Under the pieces are notes generated by a model, which searched no databases, was not told the DNA's origin, and worked only from the letters and a program-made list of their open reading frames with translations. Position numbers and translations under genes: made by a program. 64,000 bases of DNA from JANQPX01 sp965204405 (GTDB lineage Bacteria; Pseudomonadota; Alphaproteobacteria; Geminicoccales; Geminicoccaceae): the NCBI GenBank assembly GCA_965204405.1, contig CBDBEN010000005.1:2976001-3040000 (forward strand), given 5' to 3'. Shown here piece by piece: positions 42,998-52,035 of the stretch (the first letter of the stretch is position 1; the number at the start of each line of letters is the position of its first letter).

Positions 42998-44266
42998 ATG
43001 GACAAGATAAGAATAGAAGGTGGTCGACCGCTGAAGGGGTCGATCAAGATCGGTGGCGCCAAGAATGCCGTCCTGCCGATCCTGGCGGCCGGCCTGCTGA
43101 CCGAGGAGCCCCTTGTGCTCAGCAATGTCCCGGATCTTGCCGATGTGCGGTCGATGCGGGCCTTGCTGCTGACCCACGGCATGGCGATCGAGGCGGGTGC
43201 GGCCGGCAGCCATACACTTACGACAAGAACCAAGGAGATCACCAACAGCACCGCCGAATATGATCTGGTGCGCAAGATGCGGGCCTCGGTCCTGGTGCTC
43301 GGGCCTCTTCTCGCCCGCGCCGGAGAAGCGAAGGTGTCGCTTCCCGGAGGCTGCGCGATCGGCCAGCGGCCAGTGGATCTCCATCTGAAAGGCCTGGAAG
43401 AGCTTGGGGCTGAGATCGAGCTGGACCGAGGCTATATCCATGCGCGGGCACCGAACGGCCTGCGTGGCGGACATGTGCCGCTCGCCATGCCGTCGGTGGG
43501 AGCGACCGAGAACCTGCTGATGGCCGCCTCCCTTGCTCAGGGCGAAACCGTGATCGCCAACGCCGCGCGCGAACCGGAAATCGTGGATCTGGCCCGGTGC
43601 CTGATCGCCATGGGCGCCAAGATCGAGGGTGCCGGCAGCGCGACGATCACCGTTCAAGGCGTGCCGGCTCTCCATGGTGCGGATTATCGCGTGGTAGCTG
43701 ACCGAATCGAGCTTGGCACCTATGCGATAGCAGCAGCAATCTCAGGCGGCGATCTCCGCCTCGTCGGCGGCCAAATCGACCTGATCGGGTCCCTTGCTGA
43801 AAAACTGCAGGAAGCGGGCCTTTCCATCGGAAATGACGGTGATGACCTGATCGTTGCCTGCAGGGACCGGCGCCCGATCGGCGTCGATGCCATGACCCAG
43901 CCATATCCCGGCTTTCCCACAGACCTCCAAGCCCAGTTCATGGCTTTGATGTGCATCGCGGAAGGCGCTGCGATGATCACCGAGACGATCTTCGAAAACC
44001 GCTTCATGCATGTTTCTGAGCTGACCCGGATGGGCGCCAAGATCACTGTGCATGGCGGCTCGGCACTGGTGCGCGGCTCGGAAACCTTGAATGGCGCTCC
44101 GGTTATGGCAACGGATCTTCGGGCCTCGGTTTGTTTGATTCTCGCCGGCCTTGCCGCTAAGGGTGAAACCGAGATCGCCCGCGTCTATCATCTCGATCGC
44201 GGCTATGAGCGGCTGGACGAGAAGTTGCGGGCCTGCGGTGCGGAGATCGAACGAGTTTCCGAATGA
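42998..44266 (+). CDS. murA: UDP-N-acetylglucosamine 1-carboxyvinyltransferase
   Basis: A 422-residue enzyme catalysing the first committed step of peptidoglycan synthesis, transfer of enolpyruvate from phosphoenolpyruvate to UDP-GlcNAc, in the cytoplasm. The start MDKIRIEGG...LKGSIKIGGAKNAVLP and the active-site cysteine in LPGGCAIGQRP (near residue 117, Cys115 in E. coli), together with DLRASVCLILAGL, identify it. Cysteine rather than aspartate at the active site means expected sensitivity to fosfomycin. It overlaps the DUF2948 gene by 4 nt. Confidence 0.97.
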   Translation: MDKIRIEGGRPLKGSIKIGGAKNAVLPILAAGLLTEEPLVLSNVPDLADVRSMRALLLTHGMAIEAGAAGSHTLTTRTKEITNSTAEYDLVRKMRASVLVLGPLLARAGEAKVSLPGGCAIGQRPVDLHLKGLEELGAEIELDRGYIHARAPNGLRGGHVPLAMPSVGATENLLMAASLAQGETVIANAAREPEIVDLARCLIAMGAKIEGAGSATITVQGVPALHGADYRVVADRIELGTYAIAAAISGGDLRLVGGQIDLIGSLAEKLQEAGLSIGNDGDDLIVACRDRRPIGVDAMTQPYPGFPTDLQAQFMALMCIAEGAAMITETIFENRFMHVSELTRMGAKITVHGGSALVRGSETLNGAPVMATDLRASVCLILAGLAAKGETEIARVYHLDRGYERLDEKLRACGAEIERVSE

Positions 44267-44727
44267 GCGAACGCTTGCGTTTGAAGGCTGTTGATCAAGA
44301 TGACCTTCAGGTCATGGCCGCCTGTCTGCAGGATGCCCTGATCCCCCTGCAGGAGATGGCGTTCATGCAAACAGACCGCCGCTTCCTGGCAGCCTTCAGC
44401 CGCTTCCAGCGCGAACGCTCCGGGGCGCTTGAGGGCGCCGAAAGCCTGATGCTTTGCCAATCCGTCCTTCGTGTCGAGCATGTCCGAGAGGTCAAATATC
44501 GCGGGCTCGACCGAGACCTGGACGGTATCAAATTCGAGCTGCTGACCATCATTGCGGAGCTGGCTGGCGAGGACGGCTTCGATATCGCGCTGTTGTTTGC
44601 AGGGGACGTCGCCATCAAGCTCAGTGTTGGCGAACTCATGGTTACGTTGGAGGATTTCGGCGATCCCTGGCCTGCCAATGTTGCTCCCCAACATGATCTT
44701 CCGAAAGCGCCCGATGACGCTGCCTGA
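44263..44727 (+). CDS. DUF2948 family protein
   Basis: A 154-residue protein of the alphaproteobacterial DUF2948 family: LRLKAVDQDDLQVMAACLQDAL at the start, RRFLAAFSRFQRE in the middle and IKLSVGELMVTLEDFGDPW near the end. It sits between murA and hisD in many alphaproteobacteria. The start overlaps the murA stop (ATGA). Function is unknown. Confidence 0.85.
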   Translation: MSERLRLKAVDQDDLQVMAACLQDALIPLQEMAFMQTDRRFLAAFSRFQRERSGALEGAESLMLCQSVLRVEHVREVKYRGLDRDLDGIKFELLTIIAELAGEDGFDIALLFAGDVAIKLSVGELMVTLEDFGDPWPANVAPQHDLPKAPDDAA

Positions 44728-44788
44728 CACCTCCCAACTGTATGCGATCGCAACTGCCTGACCCCCTTTGCTGGAAATTCCCTTCCCC

Positions 44789-46096
44789 ATGCCGATCCGA
44801 CTTAGCGACGCAGCACCCGACTTCGAAATTCAATTCACAGCCCTGATCGATGCCAGACGTGACGAAGAAGCTGATGTCAGCGCCGACGTGCGCAAAATTC
44901 TTGATCAGATCGCCAAGGAGGGAGACCAGGCTCTCGTCGATATCACCGAACGCTTCGATCACCATCACCTGGAGTCCCACTGTCTTAGGCTGGATGAGGC
45001 GACGGTCGACCAAGCTTTCACTGCCTGTGAGCCCGATCTACAGGATGCTCTGGAGAAGGCGGCCGCCCGCATCAGCGCCTTCCACCAGCGCCAGCGCCCG
45101 GACGATCTCGACTACCGTGACGAGCTCGGCGTCCATCTCGGCCAACGCTGGCTTCCACTGGAAGCCGTTGGCCTCTACGTGCCCGGCGGCAAGGCTGCCT
45201 ATCCGAGCTCGGTCCTGATGAACGCCCTCCCCGCCAAGGTTGCCGGCGTCAATCGGCTGGTTATCGCCGTGCCTGCTCCTGATGGGATCGTCGCCCCCCT
45301 GGTGCTGGTAGCCGCCAGGATAGCGGGTGTGAATGAGATCTACCCGATCGGCGGTGCCCAGGCGATTGCCGCTTTGGCCTATGGAACGGAAACGATCCGT
45401 CCAGTGGACAAGATCGTTGGTCCCGGCAATGCTTATGTCGCCGAGGCCAAGCGCCAGGTTTTCGGACGCGTCGGCATCGATATGATCGCCGGCCCCTCGG
45501 AAATCGTGGTGGTTGCCGATGGCGATCAGGATCCCGCCTGGATCGCCGCTGATCTGCTGAGCCAGGCCGAACATGACGAACGCGCACAGGCGATCCTGAT
45601 TACCAACAGCGAAACACTGGCCACAGCGGTGGAAGCATCAGTCGATGAGCAGCTGAGAACCCTGCCCAAGCAGACGATTGCCAGGGAAAGCTGGATGAAG
45701 CTGGGCGCCGTAATCCTCGTCGCCGCCATCGACCGGGCTGTCGAACTAGTGGATAGGCTGGCGCCCGAGCATCTCGAATTGATGGTTACCGATCCCATCG
45801 GCATGGCCGGAAAGATCCGCCATGCCGGCTCGATTTTTTTAGGCGCCCATACACCGGAAGTGATCGGCGACTATATCGGCGGGCCGAACCACGTCCTGCC
45901 CACCAACCGGACCGCCCGGTTCGCCTCGGGCCTATCGGTTCATGATTTCATGAAGCGAACCACGCTTCTCGGCTGCGATCGCGGCAACTTCGAAAGGCTG
46001 GCCCCCACAGCGAGAAAACTTGCCCATGCAGAGGGCCTGGCCGGCCATGCACGCGCCGTGGAAATCAGAATGGACCGGACAGGTTTGACATCATGA
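44789..46096 (+). CDS. hisD: Histidinol dehydrogenase
   Basis: A 435-residue zinc enzyme that performs the last two oxidations of histidine synthesis (histidinol to histidine, with NAD). The start MPIRLSDAAPDF is chosen over an in-frame position seven codons earlier. Diagnostic segments are YVPGGKAAYPSSVLMNALPA, PIGGAQAIAALAYGT, VGPGNAYVAEAKRQV, GIDMIAGPSEIVVVAD, AQAEHDE-like SQAEHDERAQ, and the C-terminal GGPNHVLPT with SGLSVHDF. No other his genes are present nearby. Confidence 0.97.
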   Translation: MPIRLSDAAPDFEIQFTALIDARRDEEADVSADVRKILDQIAKEGDQALVDITERFDHHHLESHCLRLDEATVDQAFTACEPDLQDALEKAAARISAFHQRQRPDDLDYRDELGVHLGQRWLPLEAVGLYVPGGKAAYPSSVLMNALPAKVAGVNRLVIAVPAPDGIVAPLVLVAARIAGVNEIYPIGGAQAIAALAYGTETIRPVDKIVGPGNAYVAEAKRQVFGRVGIDMIAGPSEIVVVADGDQDPAWIAADLLSQAEHDERAQAILITNSETLATAVEASVDEQLRTLPKQTIARESWMKLGAVILVAAIDRAVELVDRLAPEHLELMVTDPIGMAGKIRHAGSIFLGAHTPEVIGDYIGGPNHVLPTNRTARFASGLSVHDFMKRTTLLGCDRGNFERLAPTARKLAHAEGLAGHARAVEIRMDRTGLTS

Positions 46097-46572
46097 GTAG
46101 CGACCAGCCATCCCGAATCATCGACATCCAGCTCGATGCAGGCTCCATCATTCGCTGGAGCCGCGAGGTCGACCACGAGCGTCAGGTTGCGATCTTCGAT
46201 CTATTGGAGAAAAACACCTTCGAGTTGGTCGACGGCTTCAAGGGGCCATATCGCATCGCTCTATCGCTGCGTGAGGCCAATCTGGTGATGGCCATCACAT
46301 CGGAGGACGGCAGCGAAACTCTGGAGCAATCCCTGTCAATGCGGCCTTTCCGCAAGCTGATCAAAGACTATTTCCTGATCTGCGAGAGCTATTTCGAAGC
46401 CATCCGCATGGCGACGCCCAGCCGTATCGAGGCGATCGATATGGGCAGGCGTGGCCTGCACAATGAAGGGGCGACCCTGTTGGTCGATGCATTGGAGGGC
46501 AGGATCAAGATCGACGCGGAGACAGCGAGGCGGCTCTTCACCCTGATCTGCGTCCTCCATATCCGTGCCTGA
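46093..46572 (+). CDS. UPF0262 family protein
   Basis: A 159-residue protein of UPF0262, found almost only in alphaproteobacteria, typically after hisD. Segments RQVAIFDLLEKNTFEL, RPFRKLIKDYFLICESYFEAI and AIDMGRRGLHNEGA match the family as I know it. It overlaps hisD by 4 nt and the phosphatase gene by 8 nt. No function is established. Confidence 0.88.
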   Translation: MSSDQPSRIIDIQLDAGSIIRWSREVDHERQVAIFDLLEKNTFELVDGFKGPYRIALSLREANLVMAITSEDGSETLEQSLSMRPFRKLIKDYFLICESYFEAIRMATPSRIEAIDMGRRGLHNEGATLLVDALEGRIKIDAETARRLFTLICVLHIRA

Positions 46573-47023
46573 GAAACCGGCCGACCTTCCAGGCTCGGTG
46601 CTGTTCGCCTGCACCCATAACTCGATTCGATCGCCGACGGCCGCAGCCTTGATGCGTTATTTCCACGGTAAGCGCGTTTATGTCGATTCTGTCGGCCTTC
46701 GCGCCCAGCCGGTCGATCCCTTCGCCGTCGCGGCCCTCGACGAGATCGGAATCGACATGACTACACACCGACCCAAGACCTTCGAGGAGTTGGAAGACGA
46801 TTTCTTCGATCTGGTCATCTCGCTCTCCCCGGAAGCCCAGCACCGCGCGGTCGAGCTTACTCGTACCAGCTCCTGCGAAATCGAATTCTGGCCTACCATG
46901 GATCCCAGCATCGTAACCGGCAACCGCGAGATGCGGCTCGATGCATATCGGTCTCTTCGCGACGAACTCCAAACCCGCCTTCAAACCCGCTTCCCCCTGC
47001 CAGGCGGCCCGGTCATGGTCTGA
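46565..47023 (+). CDS. Low-molecular-weight protein-tyrosine-phosphatase family protein
   Basis: A 152-residue protein starting with GTG within the end of the UPF0262 gene. The P-loop is FACTHNSIRSP, the C-x5-R-S active-site motif, and a general-acid Asp is expected in the FWPTMDPSIV segment (normally DP). It may act as a protein phosphatase or an arsenate-reductase-like enzyme; the alphaproteobacterial hisD neighbourhood commonly includes such a gene. Confidence 0.87.
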   Translation: MPEKPADLPGSVLFACTHNSIRSPTAAALMRYFHGKRVYVDSVGLRAQPVDPFAVAALDEIGIDMTTHRPKTFEELEDDFFDLVISLSPEAQHRAVELTRTSSCEIEFWPTMDPSIVTGNREMRLDAYRSLRDELQTRLQTRFPLPGGPVMV

Positions 47024-47126
47024 ATACTCTGGTTGCAGGGCAAATCTGGAACTTCAGGCAGTCTGCTTAATAGTTTGTAAATAGATAGCCTTGTACATTG
47101 CATTTCGGACAATGCGGGATCCTGAA

Positions 47127-47750
47127 ATGCATCAGCTTTACGCAACCTATGGCTCCGGTAACTGCTACAAGGCCCATCTCGTTATGAGCCAGCTCGGCAT
47201 TGCCTACGAGACGACCTGGGTCGATGTCCTGGCGGGTGAGACCCATGAGGACTGGTTCACCAAGCTCAACCCCAACGGCACGGTGCCTTTTCTACGGCTG
47301 ACCGACGGCAGCAGCATTGCAGAATCCAACGCGATGCTCTGGTATTTGGCAAAAGGCTCGGAGCTTTTTCCCAAGGACGCGTTGGAGGAGGCTATGACCA
47401 TCCAATGGATGATCTTCGAGCAGACCAAGCTTGAGCCCAACATCTCGCCTGCGCGCTTCTTCACCACCATCCTTCCCGAACGCCGCACTGAGATGGCTGA
47501 TCAGATCAAGGCATGGCAGACCAAGGGCACTGAAGGTTTAGCAAAGCTCAATCAGCATCTCACCGCGCGCGATTTCGTCACTGGTGAGCGCTACACGATC
47601 GCCGATATTGCCATCTACGGCTATGTCCATGTTGCCGATGAGGGAGACTTAGACCTGGCTTCCCTGCCTGCCGTTGAACGATGGATCTCCAGGGTGCAGC
47701 AATCGTCCGGCTATGTCGGCATGCCGGTGTTCCGCGCCGAAGCCGCTTGA
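47127..47750 (+). CDS. Glutathione S-transferase family protein
   Basis: A 207-residue protein with a thioredoxin-like N-terminal domain (QLYATYGSGNCYKAHLVMSQLG, then NPNGTVPFLRL and the gamma-glutamyl-binding SIAESNAMLWYLA) and a helical C-terminal domain (RYTIADIAIYGYVHVA). The N-capping and hydrophobic staple TIADIA is present. Start at 47127 is chosen from the family N-terminus; in-frame starts upstream exist. Substrate not known. Confidence 0.88.
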   Translation: MHQLYATYGSGNCYKAHLVMSQLGIAYETTWVDVLAGETHEDWFTKLNPNGTVPFLRLTDGSSIAESNAMLWYLAKGSELFPKDALEEAMTIQWMIFEQTKLEPNISPARFFTTILPERRTEMADQIKAWQTKGTEGLAKLNQHLTARDFVTGERYTIADIAIYGYVHVADEGDLDLASLPAVERWISRVQQSSGYVGMPVFRAEAA

Positions 47751-47769
47751 TCAGTCGTCGTATCCTACC

Positions 47770-49626
47770 TTGAAAGACGATCCCGCCTTCTTCCAGACGG
47801 CCCTCTCGCAAGGCTTCGTTGATCGTCTGCAGACGGCACTCTGGGTCTACGACTTTGACGGCAAGCGAGTCGTTTGGGCAAACCAGGGGGCGCTGAGCGC
47901 CTGGCAGGCTGAGTCCCTTACGGAGCTTCAAAGGAGGGATCTCGGCGCGGACATGTCGCGTTCGGTCGAGCAGCGCCTGATCCAGTATCGGGACGACTTT
48001 CTCGCCCATGACGCCACCTTCACTGAACTCTGGACACTTCACCCTCAAGGCAAACCGGTGTCCATGCGGGTGACCTTTCGGGGATTCCGCCTTCAGGATC
48101 ACCGCATGGCGATGCTGTGCGAGGGAATCGAGATCGATGCCGGTGCGCCCGAAACCCTGCGAAGCGCCGATGCCCTGCTGCATACCTCGGTGATGATTTC
48201 CCTATTCCGCTACAGCGGCGAGCAGCTCTATCGCAATCCGGCCTCGAGGATCGCCTATGGCGGCTATTGCGGGATGCTCGATGAACAGTTCGCTGACGCT
48301 GGAGACTTGATCGAGCTCAAACAGAATCTGCACCATAGCGGGGTTGCCAAGCAGGCCGTCCAAATGAGGACGGTCGATGGCACCCGTTGGCATGACCTGA
48401 CCGCCTTTCGCTGCAAGGATGCGGTTACGGGGCTTGATTCTGTTCTTGTAACCGAGATCGATATCTCCGACATGAAGGCTGCGGAGCAGAAGCTGCGCGA
48501 CTTTGCAGAGGTTTCTTCCGATTGGTTCTGGGAGATGGATGCCGACCTGCGTTTCACCTGGTTCTCCGATAATGTCGAGGAGAAGACAGGCGTGCCTCCA
48601 GACTGGCATTACGGCAAGACGCGCGAGGAAATCCTCGCGCAAGCCAATGATCGAACAACATTTGAAGCTCACCTGGAAGACTTGAAGGCGCGAAGGCCAT
48701 ACCGCGATTTCAGATTGCTGCGACGCGGCCCGGAGGATGAGCGGTGGCTTAGTTCTTCCGGCAAGCCCATCTTTGATCAGGACGGCAATTTCATCGGTTA
48801 CCGGGGCAATGGTACTGATATCAGCGACCGCGTCGAGGCCGAGCAAAAAATTGCACACCAAAGAGAGCTGGAGATTGCTCTTGCAAAGGAGCGGGAGATC
48901 AACGGACTTCAGCGTCAGTTCGTCTCGATGGTTTCGCATGAGTTCCGAACGCCGCTCGCTATCATCGATGGCAATGCTCAACGACTGGCTCGAAGGCTGC
49001 CTGACCTCACGCCGGAGCGATCGGGCAAGGCTCTACAAAAAGTCCGCCGTGCCGTAAAGCGTCTGACCGAGCTGATGGACAGCGTCTTGAACGCGGCCCA
49101 CCTCGAAGAGGGCAGAATTACCTATGAACCCGAGCCCTGCGACCTTGCCGAGATCGTCAGGGAGATTAGCGACAGCTACGCGGACGTCTACCCCGACCAT
49201 CCCATTCAGGTTGACGTTAGTGGCCTTTCGGACTGCATCGTTGCTGATCCGAAGCTGATTCGCCAGGTTGTATCGAACCTCACGTCGAATGCCGTAAAAT
49301 ACTCGCCTTCAGGCACCACCATCTGGATCAATGGTTGGCAGGATGAGCAAAGCGGCTACTCCATGATCTCGGTTCGGGATGAGGGCGTCGGCATCCCCAA
49401 TGCCGAACTTGGCTGCCTCTGTGACCGGTTTTTTCGCGCGAGCACATCCACCGGCATCGCCGGCACCGGCATAGGCCTGCACCTGGTCCAACACTTTGTG
49501 GCCCTGCATGGCGGAACCATCGAGATAGAAAGCGAGGAGGGCGAAGGCTCGACCTTCACCATCCGCCTGCCATCCGAAATGGCATTAGCGGAAGAGGCTC
49601 TATCGACGGGTAGTGCCCCGGCTTAA
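47770..49626 (+). CDS. PAS-domain sensor histidine kinase (orphan)
   Basis: A kinase of about 620 residues with no membrane helices. Three PAS-type domains (starting near FVDRLQTALWVYDFDG, then the MISLFRYSGEQLYRNPAS region, and FAEVSSDWFWEMDADLRFTW with a PAC end FIGYRGNGTDI) lead to a HisKA domain with SHEFRTPLAI and an HATPase domain with NLTSNAVKYSPSG, DEGVGIP and GTGIGLHLV. No response regulator is adjacent. The start is uncertain: TTG 47770 avoids overlap with the transferase gene, but the frame is open to ATG 47674. Confidence 0.87.
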   Translation: MKDDPAFFQTALSQGFVDRLQTALWVYDFDGKRVVWANQGALSAWQAESLTELQRRDLGADMSRSVEQRLIQYRDDFLAHDATFTELWTLHPQGKPVSMRVTFRGFRLQDHRMAMLCEGIEIDAGAPETLRSADALLHTSVMISLFRYSGEQLYRNPASRIAYGGYCGMLDEQFADAGDLIELKQNLHHSGVAKQAVQMRTVDGTRWHDLTAFRCKDAVTGLDSVLVTEIDISDMKAAEQKLRDFAEVSSDWFWEMDADLRFTWFSDNVEEKTGVPPDWHYGKTREEILAQANDRTTFEAHLEDLKARRPYRDFRLLRRGPEDERWLSSSGKPIFDQDGNFIGYRGNGTDISDRVEAEQKIAHQRELEIALAKEREINGLQRQFVSMVSHEFRTPLAIIDGNAQRLARRLPDLTPERSGKALQKVRRAVKRLTELMDSVLNAAHLEEGRITYEPEPCDLAEIVREISDSYADVYPDHPIQVDVSGLSDCIVADPKLIRQVVSNLTSNAVKYSPSGTTIWINGWQDEQSGYSMISVRDEGVGIPNAELGCLCDRFFRASTSTGIAGTGIGLHLVQHFVALHGGTIEIESEEGEGSTFTIRLPSEMALAEEALSTGSAPA

Positions 49627-50050
49627 GAGGCCTGCCCCTTTTTAATGCCTTGACTGAACCATCTCGCCGGTTTGGTTCAGCTCGGCTTTACGCAAAATGA
49701 GTTTCATCAACAGCTGCATGCAGATCCACGAGAGCCCTTTGGACATGAAGGGCAAACTTCGATGCTCCAGCATATGATGTCGTCAAATTTCTTTGCTCTA
49801 AAGTGCCGGTGTTTTCGAGGTCTTGACAGCACGTTTGATTCTTGTTCCGAAGCAGCAACGCCAACTCAATGCCGAGTGTATCGGCGCCATCTTTCAATTG
49901 AGCAAGTGGGGCCCAGCAGTTTTCCAAACCGACAAGACCATGCCGGCAAAATAGTCAACATTGTTTACGTTTCATCTATTTTGTGCTATGCATATATTAT
50001 AAAAATATGGATTTTCTAAGTTACTTTGACAATCATAGTCAATATTTCCA
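49627..50050. other. Intergenic stretch, A+T-rich toward the right
   Basis: No gene is supported. The right part (about 49960-50040) is very A+T-rich and probably holds the promoter of the three-gene module that follows. A hairpin at 49654-49680 lies after the kinase gene. Confidence 0.5.
49654..49680 (+). terminator. Possible terminator hairpin after the kinase gene
   Basis: Perfect 8-bp stem CTGAACCA / TGGTTCAG with an 11-nt loop, 28 nt after the kinase stop. No clear T run follows, so termination is uncertain. Confidence 0.3.
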
Positions 50051-50833
50051 GTGTGGTTTCTGATGTTTTATAGAACTTTGTTATATCTAATTCCGCTGGC
50101 TCTAGCCGGGATCTCGATCAATGCCGGGTCGTCCTACAGTCAAGCTCGCTCGGCTGTCTGCGACGGCACCCTGCGGCCGACGGGAGGTAAGTACGGCTAT
50201 TCCCTTCGCGAAGCGGATAGGCGTTGCGAAGGGAATTACGAAAGCAAGGTTGCCAGCACCAAACTCGAATTGGTTTCGATGACATTCGGGCCGATCCGCT
50301 ACGGGAAGCAGGATCCAACGCTCGCTATCTCCTTGCCCCCTGTTACAAAATCAGACATCGGCGAGGTACGCATTCGTGGGACGGCCATACCGCGTAAGAC
50401 CTATTACCGCATGGATGCCGTGCTGGCGCCCGGCGAGGTGATGCACTGGCCGCTGGATGCTGTCATACACCCGAGCGGCCTCGAAAGCTTCGATCTTGGC
50501 GTCCTTGCTTGGGCTGGAGCCAGCAATGGCCGTTTGTATATTCCTGTCAACGCCCGCCCCACTGCTGCCGGCGGCAATACCCCTCCTCCTTCCAAGGTGA
50601 TGATCAAGCTCGTCTCGACGCATGATCTCGAACATCTTCATTGGCGCCTGAAGGGACAGGGCGCCCAGGCATGGACGCGGTTAGACGTCAACGGATCGGT
50701 GATCAGGGCCGGAAGAGCCGTGTCGTTCCCTTTGCCAGAACATCTCCGGGGAGAGGTCAGTCTCGAGTTTGTCGGCAAGGCGCGGAATGCCGCCGGCCGC
50801 TCCGTCCTGAGCATTAGCCTGTGGCGCCCCTGA
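50051..50833 (+). CDS. Hypothetical secreted protein, first gene of a three-gene module
   Basis: A 260-residue protein with an N-terminal hydrophobic stretch (LLYLIPLALAGISINAGSSYSQA), consistent with a signal peptide cleaved near residue 30. The mature part looks beta-rich (KLELVSMTFGPIRYG; GEVRIRGTAIPRKTYYRMDAV; SFPLPEHLRGEVSLEFVGK) without recognised motifs; cysteines are few. It overlaps the next gene by 13 nt. Translation may start at the ATG four codons later. I recognise no family. Confidence 0.6.
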   Translation: MWFLMFYRTLLYLIPLALAGISINAGSSYSQARSAVCDGTLRPTGGKYGYSLREADRRCEGNYESKVASTKLELVSMTFGPIRYGKQDPTLAISLPPVTKSDIGEVRIRGTAIPRKTYYRMDAVLAPGEVMHWPLDAVIHPSGLESFDLGVLAWAGASNGRLYIPVNARPTAAGGNTPPPSKVMIKLVSTHDLEHLHWRLKGQGAQAWTRLDVNGSVIRAGRAVSFPLPEHLRGEVSLEFVGKARNAAGRSVLSISLWRP

Positions 50834-51972
50834 TCGTGAAAGTCCAGCTCAGATCCCAACTGGCGGCAGAGCGCGAAAAACTTATCAAACGCATGGAAAA
50901 AGCGGTTGCCAACGACCCAGACGCCGACATTTATGAAGTGCTCGCGAAGATCAACACACTCGACGAGTTCCTGAAAGACTTGCCGAAAACAAGTTGGCGG
51001 GAACGGCGCATTCCGGCGATCATCGTGGTTCTATGCTATGCTTGCATCGGCTTTGGCTGGAACACGAGGGTCGACTGCATTGGCCATTGGACCGAAGTCG
51101 CTGTTCATGTAGATTCGGAGGCCGTCGAATTCCGGACCCGGGAGGAGATCAGCGACCTTATCCCTTCCGTGAAGGTAGTGACATCCGCGTTCACCATAGA
51201 AAATGCCAGGCTGGAATTGTCCGGTGGACTGCCGCAGCGTGAACCGCAAAATGAGGACACGCTTTACATCGCCAAGGGCGCAACAAGTCTGAATAACTTC
51301 AGCGTTGCTGCGGAGACCATTCTAGATATCGAAAAAATGTTCGGCGAAGAGAATGTTTCGATATCGATTAAGGGGAGGCTGGAAAGCAATAACCTGACCG
51401 ATGGCATGGCGATTTCCACCGGTCAGGTCATGATTGAAGATGCCATCGAAATGGAATTCCTGGATAGGGACGAAAATCAGGACTTTTATGAAGGCAATTT
51501 TCATATCTCGGAATTCATTTCATTCGAAGCGAATGGACAAAAATTCAAACCAACGCGTATCGAATTTGCCCCCGAGAAGCCACTGAGCTTTGGCAATGTT
51601 GCTGTCTCCTCGCTTAAATTCGGCCGTGAGATTTCTAAAACAAACGATGACCAGCAATTCGTCTCTACAATAAAAGAAGGTGTCGTCAGCATTCCGAGCA
51701 TTGGGACTCAGGTCGAGCTTCTCCTTGGCGAAGCCATTGTTCTCGAGGACGTCCAAGGGCATTTGCGACAGGTGATCATTGATAAATCGATTTCATTGTA
51801 TTTCGAAGGTAGAGCGCGCCGCATCGAAACGGGCTCGATTGACAGGCTTTCGAATCAAACACCTCGCTTGCTGACTTATTTTTACCACAATCAACATTTG
51901 GCCTTTCTTTTCGCAGCAGCATCCCTTGTGTGGGGCTCGTTGTGGAGTGTTGTAAGGCTATTGGGCTGGTAG
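50821..51972 (+). CDS. Hypothetical two-pass membrane protein with large extracytoplasmic domain, second gene of the module
   Basis: A 383-residue protein starting with GTG or a near codon inside the end of the first gene. A cytoplasmic helical N-terminus (residues 1-60, including AEREKLIKRMEKAVAND) is followed by one membrane helix (PAIIVVLCYACIGFGW), about 270 residues of presumed periplasmic beta-rich domain, and a second helix at the C-terminus (LAFLFAAASLVWGSLWSVV). No catalytic motif is seen. The layout suggests a sensor or scaffold linking the cytoplasm with the periplasmic partners encoded on both sides. Confidence 0.6.
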   Translation: MAPLIVKVQLRSQLAAEREKLIKRMEKAVANDPDADIYEVLAKINTLDEFLKDLPKTSWRERRIPAIIVVLCYACIGFGWNTRVDCIGHWTEVAVHVDSEAVEFRTREEISDLIPSVKVVTSAFTIENARLELSGGLPQREPQNEDTLYIAKGATSLNNFSVAAETILDIEKMFGEENVSISIKGRLESNNLTDGMAISTGQVMIEDAIEMEFLDRDENQDFYEGNFHISEFISFEANGQKFKPTRIEFAPEKPLSFGNVAVSSLKFGREISKTNDDQQFVSTIKEGVVSIPSIGTQVELLLGEAIVLEDVQGHLRQVIIDKSISLYFEGRARRIETGSIDRLSNQTPRLLTYFYHNQHLAFLFAAASLVWGSLWSVVRLLGW

Positions 51973-52035
51973 GCCGTCGCTTTGCGGAACTTGCCAATGG
52001 AGATTTCAATCTAACTCTTAATAGTGAGTGCCATC

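Noticed and set aside
49672..50019. 115-codon plus-strand open frame after the kinase
   Set aside because: Composition and lack of motifs fit random open sequence; the end runs into the A+T-rich promoter-like stretch.
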